Below are positions 1 through 8,110 of a DNA stretch of 19,965 bases, in pieces. The first letter of the stretch is position 1, and each line of letters begins with the position of its first letter. The position numbers and the translations under genes were made by a program. The stretch is from an uncultured Opitutales bacterium (lineage in GTDB: Bacteria; Verrucomicrobiota; Verrucomicrobiia; Opitutales; Intestinicryptomonadaceae). Under the pieces are notes generated by a model, which searched no databases, was not told the DNA's origin, and saw nothing but the letters and a program-made list of their open reading frames with translations. Location: positions 1-19,965 of the forward strand of contig URAJ01000037.1 of assembly GCA_900545715.1 (NCBI GenBank), read 5' to 3'.

Positions 1-241
1 ATTTTTATATTGTAAAAAATATGCATATAAATTAAATACTAAAAAAAATAGTTGCGCAAACATTGAGTTTCTTGCAGGATTTTTTTTGATATTTTTAATG
101 TGCTGAAACGTAAAACTCCTGGAATATGCTCAGCACAGCAGAGGCAATTTTAAAGAAAGTATTTTGGTCAATAGGATTTTTTTAGAGGCGTCTTTTTAGT
201 GCCTTATGAAAGTCAAATAAAGGGGGGGAAAAAGTGGGAGG

Positions 242-270
242 AGAGTTTTTTAACTGTTAAAACTCTTTTT
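242..270 (+). terminator. Hairpin plus T-run upstream of first PEP-CTERM gene
   Basis: AGAGTTTT at 242-249 pairs with AAAACTCT at 259-266 and is followed directly by Ts to 270, the form of a rho-independent terminator. It lies 63 bases before the ATG of the first gene. It could end a gene that lies left of the window, or act as a leader hairpin (attenuator) for the gene that follows. The sequence alone does not separate these. The stretch 1-241 before it is very AT-rich and shows no convincing gene; it contains a run of seven G at 222-228. Confidence 0.4.
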
Positions 271-332
271 CAATAAATAAATTGTGTTTTTTAAGCACAT
301 CAGGTAGAAATTTTACAGAAAGGTTTCGTATT

Positions 333-1841
333 ATGAAAGCACCACTATATCTTATATTAGCCGCCTCGGCTATCCCCGCATTCGCCCAAACCCCATCTTC
401 ACCAACCACCGAATGGCTCGGAATCGGAGATAATTGGGCGTTGGAATCTAATTGGAGCGATGGCTTGCCGTCAGAAACAACTTCCGCCGTTTTCAGAGTC
501 CAGGCTGGTGAAACTTCAACAATAGCCAATATAAATGGCGACACCTACGTAAAAGACCTATATTTTTACGACGGATTTTCACTCGGCTCAAAGGGCAACT
601 ACATCATTTTTATAAAAGACGGGGGATCAATGAACATATCTGGCGATTTATACTATTCTAATTTAAGAATAGTAAATTGGGGCGGATTATGTCTTGACGC
701 AGCAGGAGGTAAATTGCTTATAGACGGCGACGCTACTTTTGCCGCCTCCAAATTGACAGAAGAACAAGAGATAGTTTACGACAATGCCGGGGTCGAAGTG
801 CAAATCGGCAGAGCCGCGAGCACAAACCCAATGCTTTCCGAAATCTCGATAGGAGGCGATTTAACCCTTATTGGAGGCGGGACGGGAGTGTACGCGCAAA
901 ACACGAAAGTATCAATATGCGCTGAGACTGTAAATATTGGCGGAGTAGTAAATCTCGTTAAATCCGACTCCACCTTTACGGTGGTGCGCGCCGCCCTCAA
1001 CAATCCAGAATACAACTCAACACAAAAATGGGGCGGGTTAAAGGGTACCGGTATCGTATTTATTGAAGGAGCGAGTTGGAGTGGCAACGCAAAGTATAAC
1101 TCCGCATTCAATGCCGACATTACCCTTACAAATAAAGCTGACCAAACTTTTACCGGGGAAGTCAAGTATGGCAATATAAATGACGGAGGTTTCACAAATA
1201 CCACCGAGATACATCTGACATTGGATGCTGAAAACGCCTCCGCTACACAGACAATCAACCTTAGGGGTTCAAAGAGCTTTACGACCGTTTCAGTAAAGAA
1301 CGGCACTTTAATATACTCCGCCCCAGCCGCCGCCGAATCGCTCACGGTTTCCGGCGGAACTCTGCTATTGTCGCACTCCGACACAACCCAAGGCGACCTC
1401 ACAATTAGCGGCGGCTCTTTCGGCGCGACAATGGATAACGGCAGCGCAAAAGTAAAATCCCTGGCATACTCAGGCGGAAAACTCGTCTTTGCCACCGAGG
1501 GAATTTACGGCGGACTTCCCAACTCGATAGCTGTTGAAGGTAAATTCAGCAAAGACACTCTTGAAAAGATAGTAATCGACTTTTCAGGGCTCGATGCCGA
1601 AACTTTGATAGGCGAACCCGCGATGACGCTCATTACTGCGGGAAGTTTTGAAGGAATGTCAACATCCGTCGATGCCGACGAATACTTTGCGGCTGAAAAC
1701 CTCATAAATGCCATTGCCGACTTCGCTTGGAACGGCAACTCCCTCACAGTAGCCTTCGCGCAGGTTCCCGAACCCGCGGCGCTTGCGGCGGTATTTGGCG
1801 CGCTCGCGCTAGCTCTTGCCGCGCGGCGGAGAGGAAAGTAA
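333..1841 (+). CDS. PEP-CTERM surface protein with autotransporter-like beta-repeat body
   Basis: This encodes a 502-residue exported protein of unknown ligand. I chose the ATG at 333 because a Shine-Dalgarno-like AGAAAGG (317-323) sits about 10 bases upstream and the product then begins with a clean signal peptide (cleavage near AFA-Q, residue 18). An upstream in-frame ATG at 282 would add 17 residues before the signal and is unlikely. The body is rich in Gly, Ser, Thr and Asn, with repeated strands such as LTVSGGTLLL and LTISGGSFG, as in right-handed beta-helix passengers. The last 25 residues (478-502) are a PEP-CTERM tail: VPEP, a hydrophobic helix, then RRR. By family knowledge, exosortase recognises this tail and anchors or releases the protein at the cell surface; no exosortase gene lies in the window. 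A strong terminator follows, so it is probably monocistronic. Function beyond a surface or matrix role is unknown. Confidence 0.88.
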   Translation: MKAPLYLILAASAIPAFAQTPSSPTTEWLGIGDNWALESNWSDGLPSETTSAVFRVQAGETSTIANINGDTYVKDLYFYDGFSLGSKGNYIIFIKDGGSMNISGDLYYSNLRIVNWGGLCLDAAGGKLLIDGDATFAASKLTEEQEIVYDNAGVEVQIGRAASTNPMLSEISIGGDLTLIGGGTGVYAQNTKVSICAETVNIGGVVNLVKSDSTFTVVRAALNNPEYNSTQKWGGLKGTGIVFIEGASWSGNAKYNSAFNADITLTNKADQTFTGEVKYGNINDGGFTNTTEIHLTLDAENASATQTINLRGSKSFTTVSVKNGTLIYSAPAAAESLTVSGGTLLLSHSDTTQGDLTISGGSFGATMDNGSAKVKSLAYSGGKLVFATEGIYGGLPNSIAVEGKFSKDTLEKIVIDFSGLDAETLIGEPAMTLITAGSFEGMSTSVDADEYFAAENLINAIADFAWNGNSLTVAFAQVPEPAALAAVFGALALALAARRRGK

Positions 1842-1884
1842 GGCGGCTTGCGAATCCGCTTCCGGAATTGAAATAAAAATTCCC

Positions 1885-1920
1885 AAAACCGCTCCGGCTT
1901 GCCCCGGAGCGGTTTTGTTT
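1885..1920 (+). terminator. Rho-independent terminator of first PEP-CTERM gene
   Basis: There is a perfect 13-bp stem: AAAACCGCTCCGG (1885-1897) with CCGGAGCGGTTTT (1904-1916), and a 6-base loop. The Ts of the descending arm and following GTTT form the U-rich tail. It starts 44 bases after the stop codon. The A-run at the 5' side makes it potentially bidirectional. Confidence 0.85.
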
Positions 1921-2049
1921 CTATGGACGGAGCGGAAAAATCGCGCTTGCGCAAAGAAAAGGAAATCAGGGCGCTAAAATAATGGAGATTTTGGAAAAAT
2001 TTTAATTATTTGTCTGAAATGTAGCAAATTAAAAGAAAACTGTAAAATC

Positions 2050-2077
2050 TTGACATATTTGCCCCTCGCGTTATCTT
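2050..2077 (+). promoter_or_regulatory. Candidate sigma-70 promoter close to the second PEP-CTERM start
   Basis: A consensus -35 box TTGACA (2050-2055) is followed after 16 bases by TATCTT (2072-2077, 4 of 6 matches to TATAAT). Transcription would start around 2083-2085, only a few bases before the ATG at 2088. No Shine-Dalgarno sequence precedes this ATG, so the mRNA could be nearly leaderless. The -10 match is weak and this is a prediction only. Confidence 0.4.
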
Positions 2078-2087
2078 CCGAATTATT

Positions 2088-3221
2088 ATGAAAAAGATAT
2101 TTTATTTCTCCGTTTTAATTTCCGCCGCTTTTCTTGCGCAAATTGCGCCCGCCGACGCCCAGCTGCCCTCTTCGCCCCTGAACGAAGAGTACGCCCTGAC
2201 GGGGGCGGAATCAGTCGGAAACACATGGGGAGGAACGTACGAAATCGGCGCCGCCGGCGTGCTGAATATTTCGGGCGGCGGAATGCTCACCGTCACTTAC
2301 GGGCAGAACAAGTGGGGAACTTTTAACAACAACGGCGTAGTAAATATCGGAACGGACGATTCCGCGGGAACGCTCATTATGAACTCTCCCGCTTCCTTTT
2401 CGCCGGAATGGTCGTCGTTTTTTTACAGTTCGGGAGAATTGAATATAGGGAAAGCGGGTTCGCTCACGTTTACCGGATACCTTCCGTCATACTGGGGGGT
2501 ATCCGTAAACATAAAAAATTTGGATCTCGCCGGAACGGTTTCGGTCTTGCCAGATGGAGGGGTCGATTCGTATTTCAGGGTGGACAATCTGACATTGCGC
2601 GAAAGCGGCGCGCTCCAAACAAACGAAATGAATCTCTATGTCGAAAACGGCGTTTGGGATATTTACGGCGGGGGAATTGCGGCCACGAAACTGAGGGTGG
2701 GCGCAGGCTCCGCCACAATAAATTTGCGCGGCGAAAATCTGCTGGGAAATTTGAATGCCATTTCCGTTGACACCGACCAGGGCGTAAATCTCAAAATGAA
2801 CGTCGAGGCGGACAATACCGTAAAAAATCTGGAGTTCCACTCCAATACGTCGATAGAGCTTTCCGTCGCCGAAGGGTCGCGGCTGCTGATAAACCATTTT
2901 ACCACCAAAGACAACGGCGGCGTTTGGCAGGCGCAGAACGCGGAAATAATATTCCGCGGCTGGAGCGGCGGGTCGTTTTTCATCGGCAACTTCGACTATT
3001 GGATAGAGGACAACCGCCTGTACATTCAGGAGGCGGATACATATGTCGATCTGATCGCCTACGACGCAGACGGCGGGCTTTTGTCGGGGGTTTGGTCGTT
3101 TGAATGGAACGCGGATTTGAATCTCAACGAGTTGACGCTGACCGTTCCCGAACCCGCGGCGCTTGCGGCAATTATCGGGGCTATTGCGCTCGCAGTGTGC
3201 GCGATTAGAAGAAGGAGCTAA
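2088..3221 (+). CDS. PEP-CTERM surface protein
   Basis: This encodes a 377-residue exported protein with no recognised enzymatic domain. The first 24 residues form a signal peptide (MKKIFYF then a hydrophobic core, cleavage near ADA-Q). The body has short Gly/Asn-rich beta strands (for example LNISGGGMLTVTYG and VVNIGTDDSAGTL), like autotransporter passenger repeats. Residues 353-377 are a PEP-CTERM tail: VPEP, a hydrophobic segment, then IRRRS. The DNA for the start of this tail is identical over 26 bases to that of the preceding gene, although the bodies of the two proteins are not obviously alike. The gene has its own candidate promoter and terminator, so it looks like an independent unit. 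Anchoring by exosortase is inferred from the family; the ligand or matrix role is unknown. Confidence 0.87.
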   Translation: MKKIFYFSVLISAAFLAQIAPADAQLPSSPLNEEYALTGAESVGNTWGGTYEIGAAGVLNISGGGMLTVTYGQNKWGTFNNNGVVNIGTDDSAGTLIMNSPASFSPEWSSFFYSSGELNIGKAGSLTFTGYLPSYWGVSVNIKNLDLAGTVSVLPDGGVDSYFRVDNLTLRESGALQTNEMNLYVENGVWDIYGGGIAATKLRVGAGSATINLRGENLLGNLNAISVDTDQGVNLKMNVEADNTVKNLEFHSNTSIELSVAEGSRLLINHFTTKDNGGVWQAQNAEIIFRGWSGGSFFIGNFDYWIEDNRLYIQEADTYVDLIAYDADGGLLSGVWSFEWNADLNLNELTLTVPEPAALAAIIGAIALAVCAIRRRS

Positions 3222-3240
3222 GGCTTTGTTAAAACTTCAA

Positions 3241-3278
3241 AAAAAATGCCCGTGGCTTCCCGCTTTCGGGCATTTTTT
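3241..3278 (+). terminator. Rho-independent terminator of second PEP-CTERM gene
   Basis: AAAAAATGCCCG (3241-3252) pairs perfectly with CGGGCATTTTTT (3267-3278), giving a 12-bp stem, a 14-base loop and a T-rich tail that continues past the stem. It begins 20 bases after the stop codon. Confidence 0.85.
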
Positions 3279-3373
3279 ATTTTTTATCAAAATGCCAAGC
3301 GCAAGTTTTTGCTTTTAAACGATACGCGGCAGCCAATCGAAATATAAAAATTTCTATACTCCCTCGCAAAAAA

Positions 3374-3395
3374 GCACCCGCAAATTTAACAGTTT
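3374..3395 (+). repeat. Direct repeat copy 1 flanking the relic
   Basis: This 22-base segment matches 3584-3605 at 19 of 22 positions. The core CCCGCAAATTTAA (3377-3389) is identical to 3587-3599. The two copies lie 210 bases apart and bracket the decayed PEP-CTERM fragment. Its origin is unknown; it may mark a duplication or a rearrangement. Confidence 0.45.
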
Positions 3396-3407
3396 TGCCA
3401 AGTATTT

Positions 3408-3476
3408 TTTGAAAGAATATCGGTTTCCGACTATACCGACAGATACTTTGCAGCGGAATACCCCATAAATGCCATT
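3408..3476 (+). pseudogene. Relic of a PEP-CTERM gene C-terminal region
   Basis: These 69 bases align without gaps to 1647-1715 inside the first PEP-CTERM gene, with 54 of 69 bases identical by hand count. Read in the same frame, 14 of 23 residues match, including the run YFAAE and the run INAI. No start codon, signal peptide or VPEP tail is present around it, and the frame is closed on both sides. This is therefore a fragment of a decayed paralogue, not a gene. Upstream, a longer T run suggests an indel where similarity fades. Confidence 0.7.
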
Positions 3477-3583
3477 TGCCTGCGGCTTATTGTAATCCGC
3501 TACCTTTTATAAATACAATAGAATTTTAATCTGCCCCCTTCTCCCGCTCTGCTTTCTCTCGATAAATTCGGATTCCCGACGGC

Positions 3584-3605
3584 GCGCCCGCAAATTTAAA
3601 AATTT
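3584..3605 (+). repeat. Direct repeat copy 2
   Basis: This is the partner of 3374-3395 (19 of 22 bases identical). It lies about 145 bases upstream of the leuS start. The rest of the 3279-3748 spacer is AT-rich. A TTGACG at 3700-3705 could be a -35 box for leuS, but no good -10 box sits at the right spacing. Confidence 0.45.
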
Positions 3606-3748
3606 TTTGCGCTAATTTGAAATCTTACGCAAATCTTGCCTGAAACATTTGAGGCAAAAATGATAAAAAAAACTCGGTTAAGATTGCGACAGCTTGCGCT
3701 TGACGCCGCTAAAAAATAATTCAATATGGAATTTTACATTTTTAGACT

Positions 3749-6505
3749 ATGACAAATAGAAATCCGGAATACGATTTTACCGAAATAGAAAAACGCTGGC
3801 AAAAAAAATGGGACGAAGAAAAAACGTTCCACGCCGAAACTTCCGCCCCGTCAAAAAACGGGAAATATTACATTTTGGATATGTTCCCCTACCCCTCCGG
3901 CGCCGGTCTGCATATCGGACACCCGGAAGGATACACAGCCTCCGACATCATCGCCCGCTACAAATGGGCAAACGGATACAATGTTCTCCACCCGATGGGC
4001 TGGGACGCCTTCGGCCTGCCCGCAGAACAGTACGCCGTCAAAACAGGCACACACCCAAGCATTACGACTGCCGCAAACATCGATAATTTTAGAAAACAGA
4101 TAAAATCCATAGGTTTTGCAATCGACTGGCAAAGAGAAATCAATACTACCGACCCGTCATACTTTAAATGGACCCAATGGATTTTCCTCCGCCTCTTTAA
4201 AATGGGGCTCGCATACGTCGACGAAAAGCCCGTATGGTGGTGCCCGGCTCTCGGGACAGTCCTCGCCAACGAAGAGGTAATCGACGGCAAGAGCGAAGTT
4301 GGCAAATTCCCCGTTGAGAGAAGAAAGCTGCGCCAATGGGTGCTGCGCATAACGGCATACGCCGACAAGCTGATAGAGGGGCTTGCGGGGCTCGACTGGC
4401 CAAACTCCACAAAAAGGCTTCAATACAACTGGATAGGCCGTTCGGAAGGCGCTGAAGTTGATTTTACAATAGCCGATTCCGCCGCGAAGGGCGAAAAATT
4501 GCGCATTTTCACAACGCGCCCCGACACTCTCTACGGCGCGACATACATGGTTATCGCCCCCGAACACCCGCTGCTCGACAAGCTCGTCTCTCCCGAACAG
4601 GAAAAAGAAGTTAAGGCGTATGTGAAATCCGTCGCATCAAAGAGCGACCTCGACAGGACGGATCTCGCCAAAAACAAGACCGGCGTTTTTACGGGAGCCC
4701 ACGCAATAAATCCGGTAAACGGCAAAGAAATCCCGATATGGGTTGCAGACTACGTATTGATGAGCTACGGTACGGGCGCAATCATGGCCGTGCCCGCTCA
4801 CGACGAACGCGACTACGACTTCGCTAAGAAATTCGGCCTCCCAATAATACGGGTCATCGACAAAAAAGACGCCGACGGCAAAGAGCCCGAACTGCCCTTC
4901 TGCGACGTCGGCAAACTGATGAATTCCGGAGAGTGGGACTCGACTCCGTCGGACGAAGCAAAAATAAAAATAACGCAAATGCTCGAAAAGTCCGGCACCG
5001 GCAAAAAATCCGTAAACTACAAGCTGCGCGACTGGCTTTTCTCGAGGCAGAGATACTGGGGCGAACCGTTCCCGATTATATGGGTAGAGAAAGAGGCGTA
5101 CGAAGCCGCCGCTAAATCGGCTGTATGGAGCGCGAATATGCCCGAATCTCCCGTAAGATATACAGACAGCGAAGGCAAGACGCTCTACGCCCTTCCCCTG
5201 CCCGACTCCGATTTGCCACTCGAGCTTCCGAAAGTGGAAAACTACAAGCCTTCCGGCACGGGCGAAAGCCCGCTTGCGCATGCGGAGGATTGGCTGAATG
5301 TAAAAGTCAACGCCCGCACGGGAGAAGTTCTCCCCGCTTCGGACGGGCGCGCTTCTGGCCCCGACTGGTTTGCAGGTAGGCGCGAGACAAACACCATGCC
5401 GCAATGGGCAGGCTCATGCTGGTATTACCTGCGCTACTGCGATCCCCACAACGACTCCGCCCCCATAGGCCCCGAAGCGGAACAATACTGGGGATACCCC
5501 GACTTCTACATCGGGGGCGCCGAGCACGCCGTTTTGCACCTGCTATATGCGCGCTTCTGGCACAAGGTGCTTTACGACTGCGGCATAGTTAAAAATCCGG
5601 AGCCCTTTAAAAAACTCTTCCACCAGGGAATAATCCTCGGCCAGCTTGAATACACCGCATACAAGTCGCCCGACGGCAAATGGGTGAGCGCCGACAAGGC
5701 AAAGGAAGGCGACATCCCGGTAAAAGTCGCGGAGTCCGACGTGGAAAAATGCGGCAACGGATTCGTCTTAAAAGCGGACAAGTCGATATCTGTCGACGCG
5801 CGCTCGTACAAAATGAGCAAGAGCCGCGGAAACGTTGTAAACCCGGACGACATAATAAGGCAGTATGGCGCCGACGCCCTTCGCCTCTATGAAATGTTCC
5901 TCGGGCCGCTCGAAGACCAAAAGCCCTGGAACACAAACGGCATTGAGGGCGTCGTCAGATTCTTGCGCAAAGTATGGCGCGAATTCATCGGCAAGGACGG
6001 CGGAGCTTCGGAAAAAATCTCCGAAAACTATAAGGACGACGCCGAACTCCTGAAATCTCTAAACGAGACAATTAAAAAAGTCGGAGAATCGATAGAAACG
6101 CTGCGCTTTAATACGGCAATTTCGCAAATGATGATTTTCATGTCGGTTTTCCAGAAAAAAGAAAAAGTTTCGCTCGAAAGCGCCCGCAAGTTCGTACAAT
6201 TGCTCGCGCCGTTTGCGCCGCATATCGGCGAGGAGCTCTGGGAAAGGCTCGGCGGAAAGGGTTCTGTTGCGAAAGCCCCGTGGCCGGTCGCCGACGAAAA
6301 AAACCTCCAATCCGACACTTTTAAAATGGCGGTACAAGTAAACGGGAAACTCCGCGGTGAGATTGTCGCGGGCAAAAACCTCGGGAAAGACGAAATTCTT
6401 TCCATGGCGAAGTCTCTCGACAACGTGGCTAACTTCCTATCTGGAAAGACGATCGTAAAAGAAATTTACGTTCCCGGGAAAATCGTAAACATAGTTGCAA
6501 AATGA
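3749..6505 (+). CDS. leuS: Leucyl-tRNA synthetase (EC 6.1.1.4)
   Basis: This is the cytosolic class I enzyme that attaches leucine to tRNA-Leu using ATP. It has 918 residues, somewhat longer than the roughly 860 of the E. coli enzyme. The HIGH motif is at residues 55-58 and KMSKS at 688-692. The CP1 editing domain shows TTRPDT from residue 255 and the editing aspartate motif MAVPAHDERD at 346-355. The extra length appears to lie in the region before KMSKS, where a lysine-rich insert follows IILGQLEY. The ATG at 3749 gives the usual N-terminus (YDFTEIEKRWQKKW), but no clear Shine-Dalgarno is present. It is the first gene of an operon: its stop overlaps the next ATG in ATGA. Identity is very secure. 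Confidence 0.98.
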   Translation: MTNRNPEYDFTEIEKRWQKKWDEEKTFHAETSAPSKNGKYYILDMFPYPSGAGLHIGHPEGYTASDIIARYKWANGYNVLHPMGWDAFGLPAEQYAVKTGTHPSITTAANIDNFRKQIKSIGFAIDWQREINTTDPSYFKWTQWIFLRLFKMGLAYVDEKPVWWCPALGTVLANEEVIDGKSEVGKFPVERRKLRQWVLRITAYADKLIEGLAGLDWPNSTKRLQYNWIGRSEGAEVDFTIADSAAKGEKLRIFTTRPDTLYGATYMVIAPEHPLLDKLVSPEQEKEVKAYVKSVASKSDLDRTDLAKNKTGVFTGAHAINPVNGKEIPIWVADYVLMSYGTGAIMAVPAHDERDYDFAKKFGLPIIRVIDKKDADGKEPELPFCDVGKLMNSGEWDSTPSDEAKIKITQMLEKSGTGKKSVNYKLRDWLFSRQRYWGEPFPIIWVEKEAYEAAAKSAVWSANMPESPVRYTDSEGKTLYALPLPDSDLPLELPKVENYKPSGTGESPLAHAEDWLNVKVNARTGEVLPASDGRASGPDWFAGRRETNTMPQWAGSCWYYLRYCDPHNDSAPIGPEAEQYWGYPDFYIGGAEHAVLHLLYARFWHKVLYDCGIVKNPEPFKKLFHQGIILGQLEYTAYKSPDGKWVSADKAKEGDIPVKVAESDVEKCGNGFVLKADKSISVDARSYKMSKSRGNVVNPDDIIRQYGADALRLYEMFLGPLEDQKPWNTNGIEGVVRFLRKVWREFIGKDGGASEKISENYKDDAELLKSLNETIKKVGESIETLRFNTAISQMMIFMSVFQKKEKVSLESARKFVQLLAPFAPHIGEELWERLGGKGSVAKAPWPVADEKNLQSDTFKMAVQVNGKLRGEIVAGKNLGKDEILSMAKSLDNVANFLSGKTIVKEIYVPGKIVNIVAK

Positions 6506-7260
6506 AGCGCGCAGCATTAGCGATATTTTTATCCCTGTTTGCCGCCGCAAACTCGTTTGCAGAGAAAATAGACGGAGCCGCCTTTTTTAAGACAGTGCGC
6601 GAGTCTATGCAAATCACCCGCGCAGGTGCGCAGGTAAATGTTAAGCGCGCCTCCGTCCTCCCCGCAAACGGGCTTTGCGTGTCTGTCCCAGACGGCGAAA
6701 TGCTTTCAATCGCCTTCTCTAATAAAACATCCATGCTTGCAATCGGCCCCGCCGAATTCAAAATAGAGGCTTTTGTTCAAGATTCCGCAGAGAATGGAAC
6801 CGCCGATAATATAGATAGGGAATCCGCGCCGTCAAATATCTCGCTTTCACTAAAAAACGGCAGGTTTTTGTTTTCGCTTGCGCAGCGCCTCGGGAGCAGC
6901 AAATTCACTGTAAAGTTTCCGAATGCCGAGTCTGAGATACAGTCGGGAATTGCTATTGCCGAAACTGGCAAAAACGGTTCGCGCCTTATCCCGTTCGACG
7001 GATTTGCGCGTATAAAGCCGCAAAACTCGATATGGGAAATTGTAAAAGACGGCGTTTCCGCAGTTGTCCCGGCAAAAAAATCCGATAAGAAAATTATATT
7101 TAAGCACGTCTATTCAAGAGAGCGCGAACGCTTTGGGAATTTTATAAAAACGGCCGAGCAGCTGAGGCGGTCAGTCATTTTCAAATATTCCCCAAACGGC
7201 GGATTCGCCGCAGAGCTGATTTTGCCGAAAGCTTTTTTTGCAATGCCTATAAAACACTGA
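6502..7260 (+). CDS. FecR-like exported protein
   Basis: This encodes a 252-residue protein with a signal peptide (cleavage near SFA-E, residue 20), so it should act in the periplasm or at the outer membrane. The middle part resembles a FecR-type beta domain: a G-x-x-V-x-V-P-D-G-E-x-L segment at about 57-70, then LSLKNGRFLF near 115-124 followed by FTVKFPNAESEIQSGIAIAET near 135-155, which corresponds to the usual FecR strand order. No N-terminal anti-sigma helical part or second membrane helix is seen, so it is unlikely to be a classic iron-dicitrate regulator. Its ATG overlaps the leuS stop (ATGA) and lpxI begins 4 bases after its stop, so it is translated with two core genes. Its binding partner is unknown; the family match is by pattern and moderately sure. 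Confidence 0.7.
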   Translation: MKRAALAIFLSLFAAANSFAEKIDGAAFFKTVRESMQITRAGAQVNVKRASVLPANGLCVSVPDGEMLSIAFSNKTSMLAIGPAEFKIEAFVQDSAENGTADNIDRESAPSNISLSLKNGRFLFSLAQRLGSSKFTVKFPNAESEIQSGIAIAETGKNGSRLIPFDGFARIKPQNSIWEIVKDGVSAVVPAKKSDKKIIFKHVYSRERERFGNFIKTAEQLRRSVIFKYSPNGGFAAELILPKAFFAMPIKH

Positions 7261-7264
7261 TAAA

Positions 7265-8110
7265 ATGCACAAATTATCAAAGTTTCTCCCCGGGGATTTC
7301 GACGAAAGCGCGAAGCTTGCGATATTGGCAGGCAAAGGGCAATATCCGGAAATTTTGCACAGGCGGCTAAAATCCGCGGGAATAGAGCATATTCTAATGG
7401 CATTTGAGGACGAAACTTCCCCGGAACTCTGGAATGACTTTGATGCCTCCAAGCGGTACATTATGAATGTAGGTCAGCTTGGTAAGCTCTTAAAAAGTTT
7501 AAAATTGGGCGGGGCAAAATACGCGATAATGGCTGGGCAAATAACGCCCAAAAAACTCTTTAAGGGCATGAAGCCCGATCTGAAAGCGATACTAACCCTC
7601 GCAAAACTAAAGCGCAAGAACGCCGAAACAATATTCGGGGCAGTTGCGGACGCGCTCGCCGGCATAGGCGTCGAAATGCTCGACGCGAGAAGCTTTCTCG
7701 ATTCAGACACGGCCCCTCACGGCCTGTTTTGCGGCGGGAAGTGGACCCTTCCGCAAGACTACGTGGAGCATGCAATCCACATAGCCAGGGAATGCGCGCG
7801 CCTCGACATAGGGCAGTCGTGCGTGACGGCGCGCGGAACCGTGCTTGCTGTGGAGTCGTTCGACGGAACCGACAAGATGTTGGAGCGCGTTGCCCAGTTT
7901 GAGGCAAAAGACGCGCTTTTTGCAAAAACCGTAAAGCCTAACCAAGACTACCGCTTCGATGTGCCCGTAATCGGGGAGCGCACAGTCCGCAAGCTTGCGG
8001 AGGCCGGAATAAAGAACGCGGTTGTGGAGGCCGGAAACGTTATAATACTAAATTCCGAAAATGTGAAAAAAATAGCCGATTCAAACGGCATAAAGATTTT
8101 GGGTATATGA
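7265..8110 (+). CDS. lpxI: UDP-2,3-diacylglucosamine pyrophosphatase LpxI
   Basis: LpxI hydrolyses UDP-2,3-diacylglucosamine to lipid X and UMP, the fourth step of lipid A synthesis, in organisms that lack LpxH. The 281-residue product has the expected length and two-domain layout. The N-terminal part has AILAGKGQYP (residues 19-28) and YAIMAGQI near 86-93. The C-terminal part has VTARGTVLAVE followed by GTDKMLERV near 187-209, and the QDYRFDVP motif at 227-234, which matches the conserved QD-x-RFD-x-P of the family containing its essential aspartate. The gene starts 4 bases after the FecR-like stop and ends in an ATGA overlap with sufE. Its presence shows a Gram-negative, lipid A-making cell. 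Confidence 0.92.
   Translation: MHKLSKFLPGDFDESAKLAILAGKGQYPEILHRRLKSAGIEHILMAFEDETSPELWNDFDASKRYIMNVGQLGKLLKSLKLGGAKYAIMAGQITPKKLFKGMKPDLKAILTLAKLKRKNAETIFGAVADALAGIGVEMLDARSFLDSDTAPHGLFCGGKWTLPQDYVEHAIHIARECARLDIGQSCVTARGTVLAVESFDGTDKMLERVAQFEAKDALFAKTVKPNQDYRFDVPVIGERTVRKLAEAGIKNAVVEAGNVIILNSENVKKIADSNGIKILGI

Noticed and set aside
282..332. Earlier ATG for the first PEP-CTERM gene
   Set aside because: The 17 added residues would sit in front of a complete signal peptide, and the ribosome-binding site fits the ATG at 333.
4637..5404. Long antisense open frame inside leuS
   Set aside because: It is fully contained in an intact, well-identified synthetase gene; a shadow frame.
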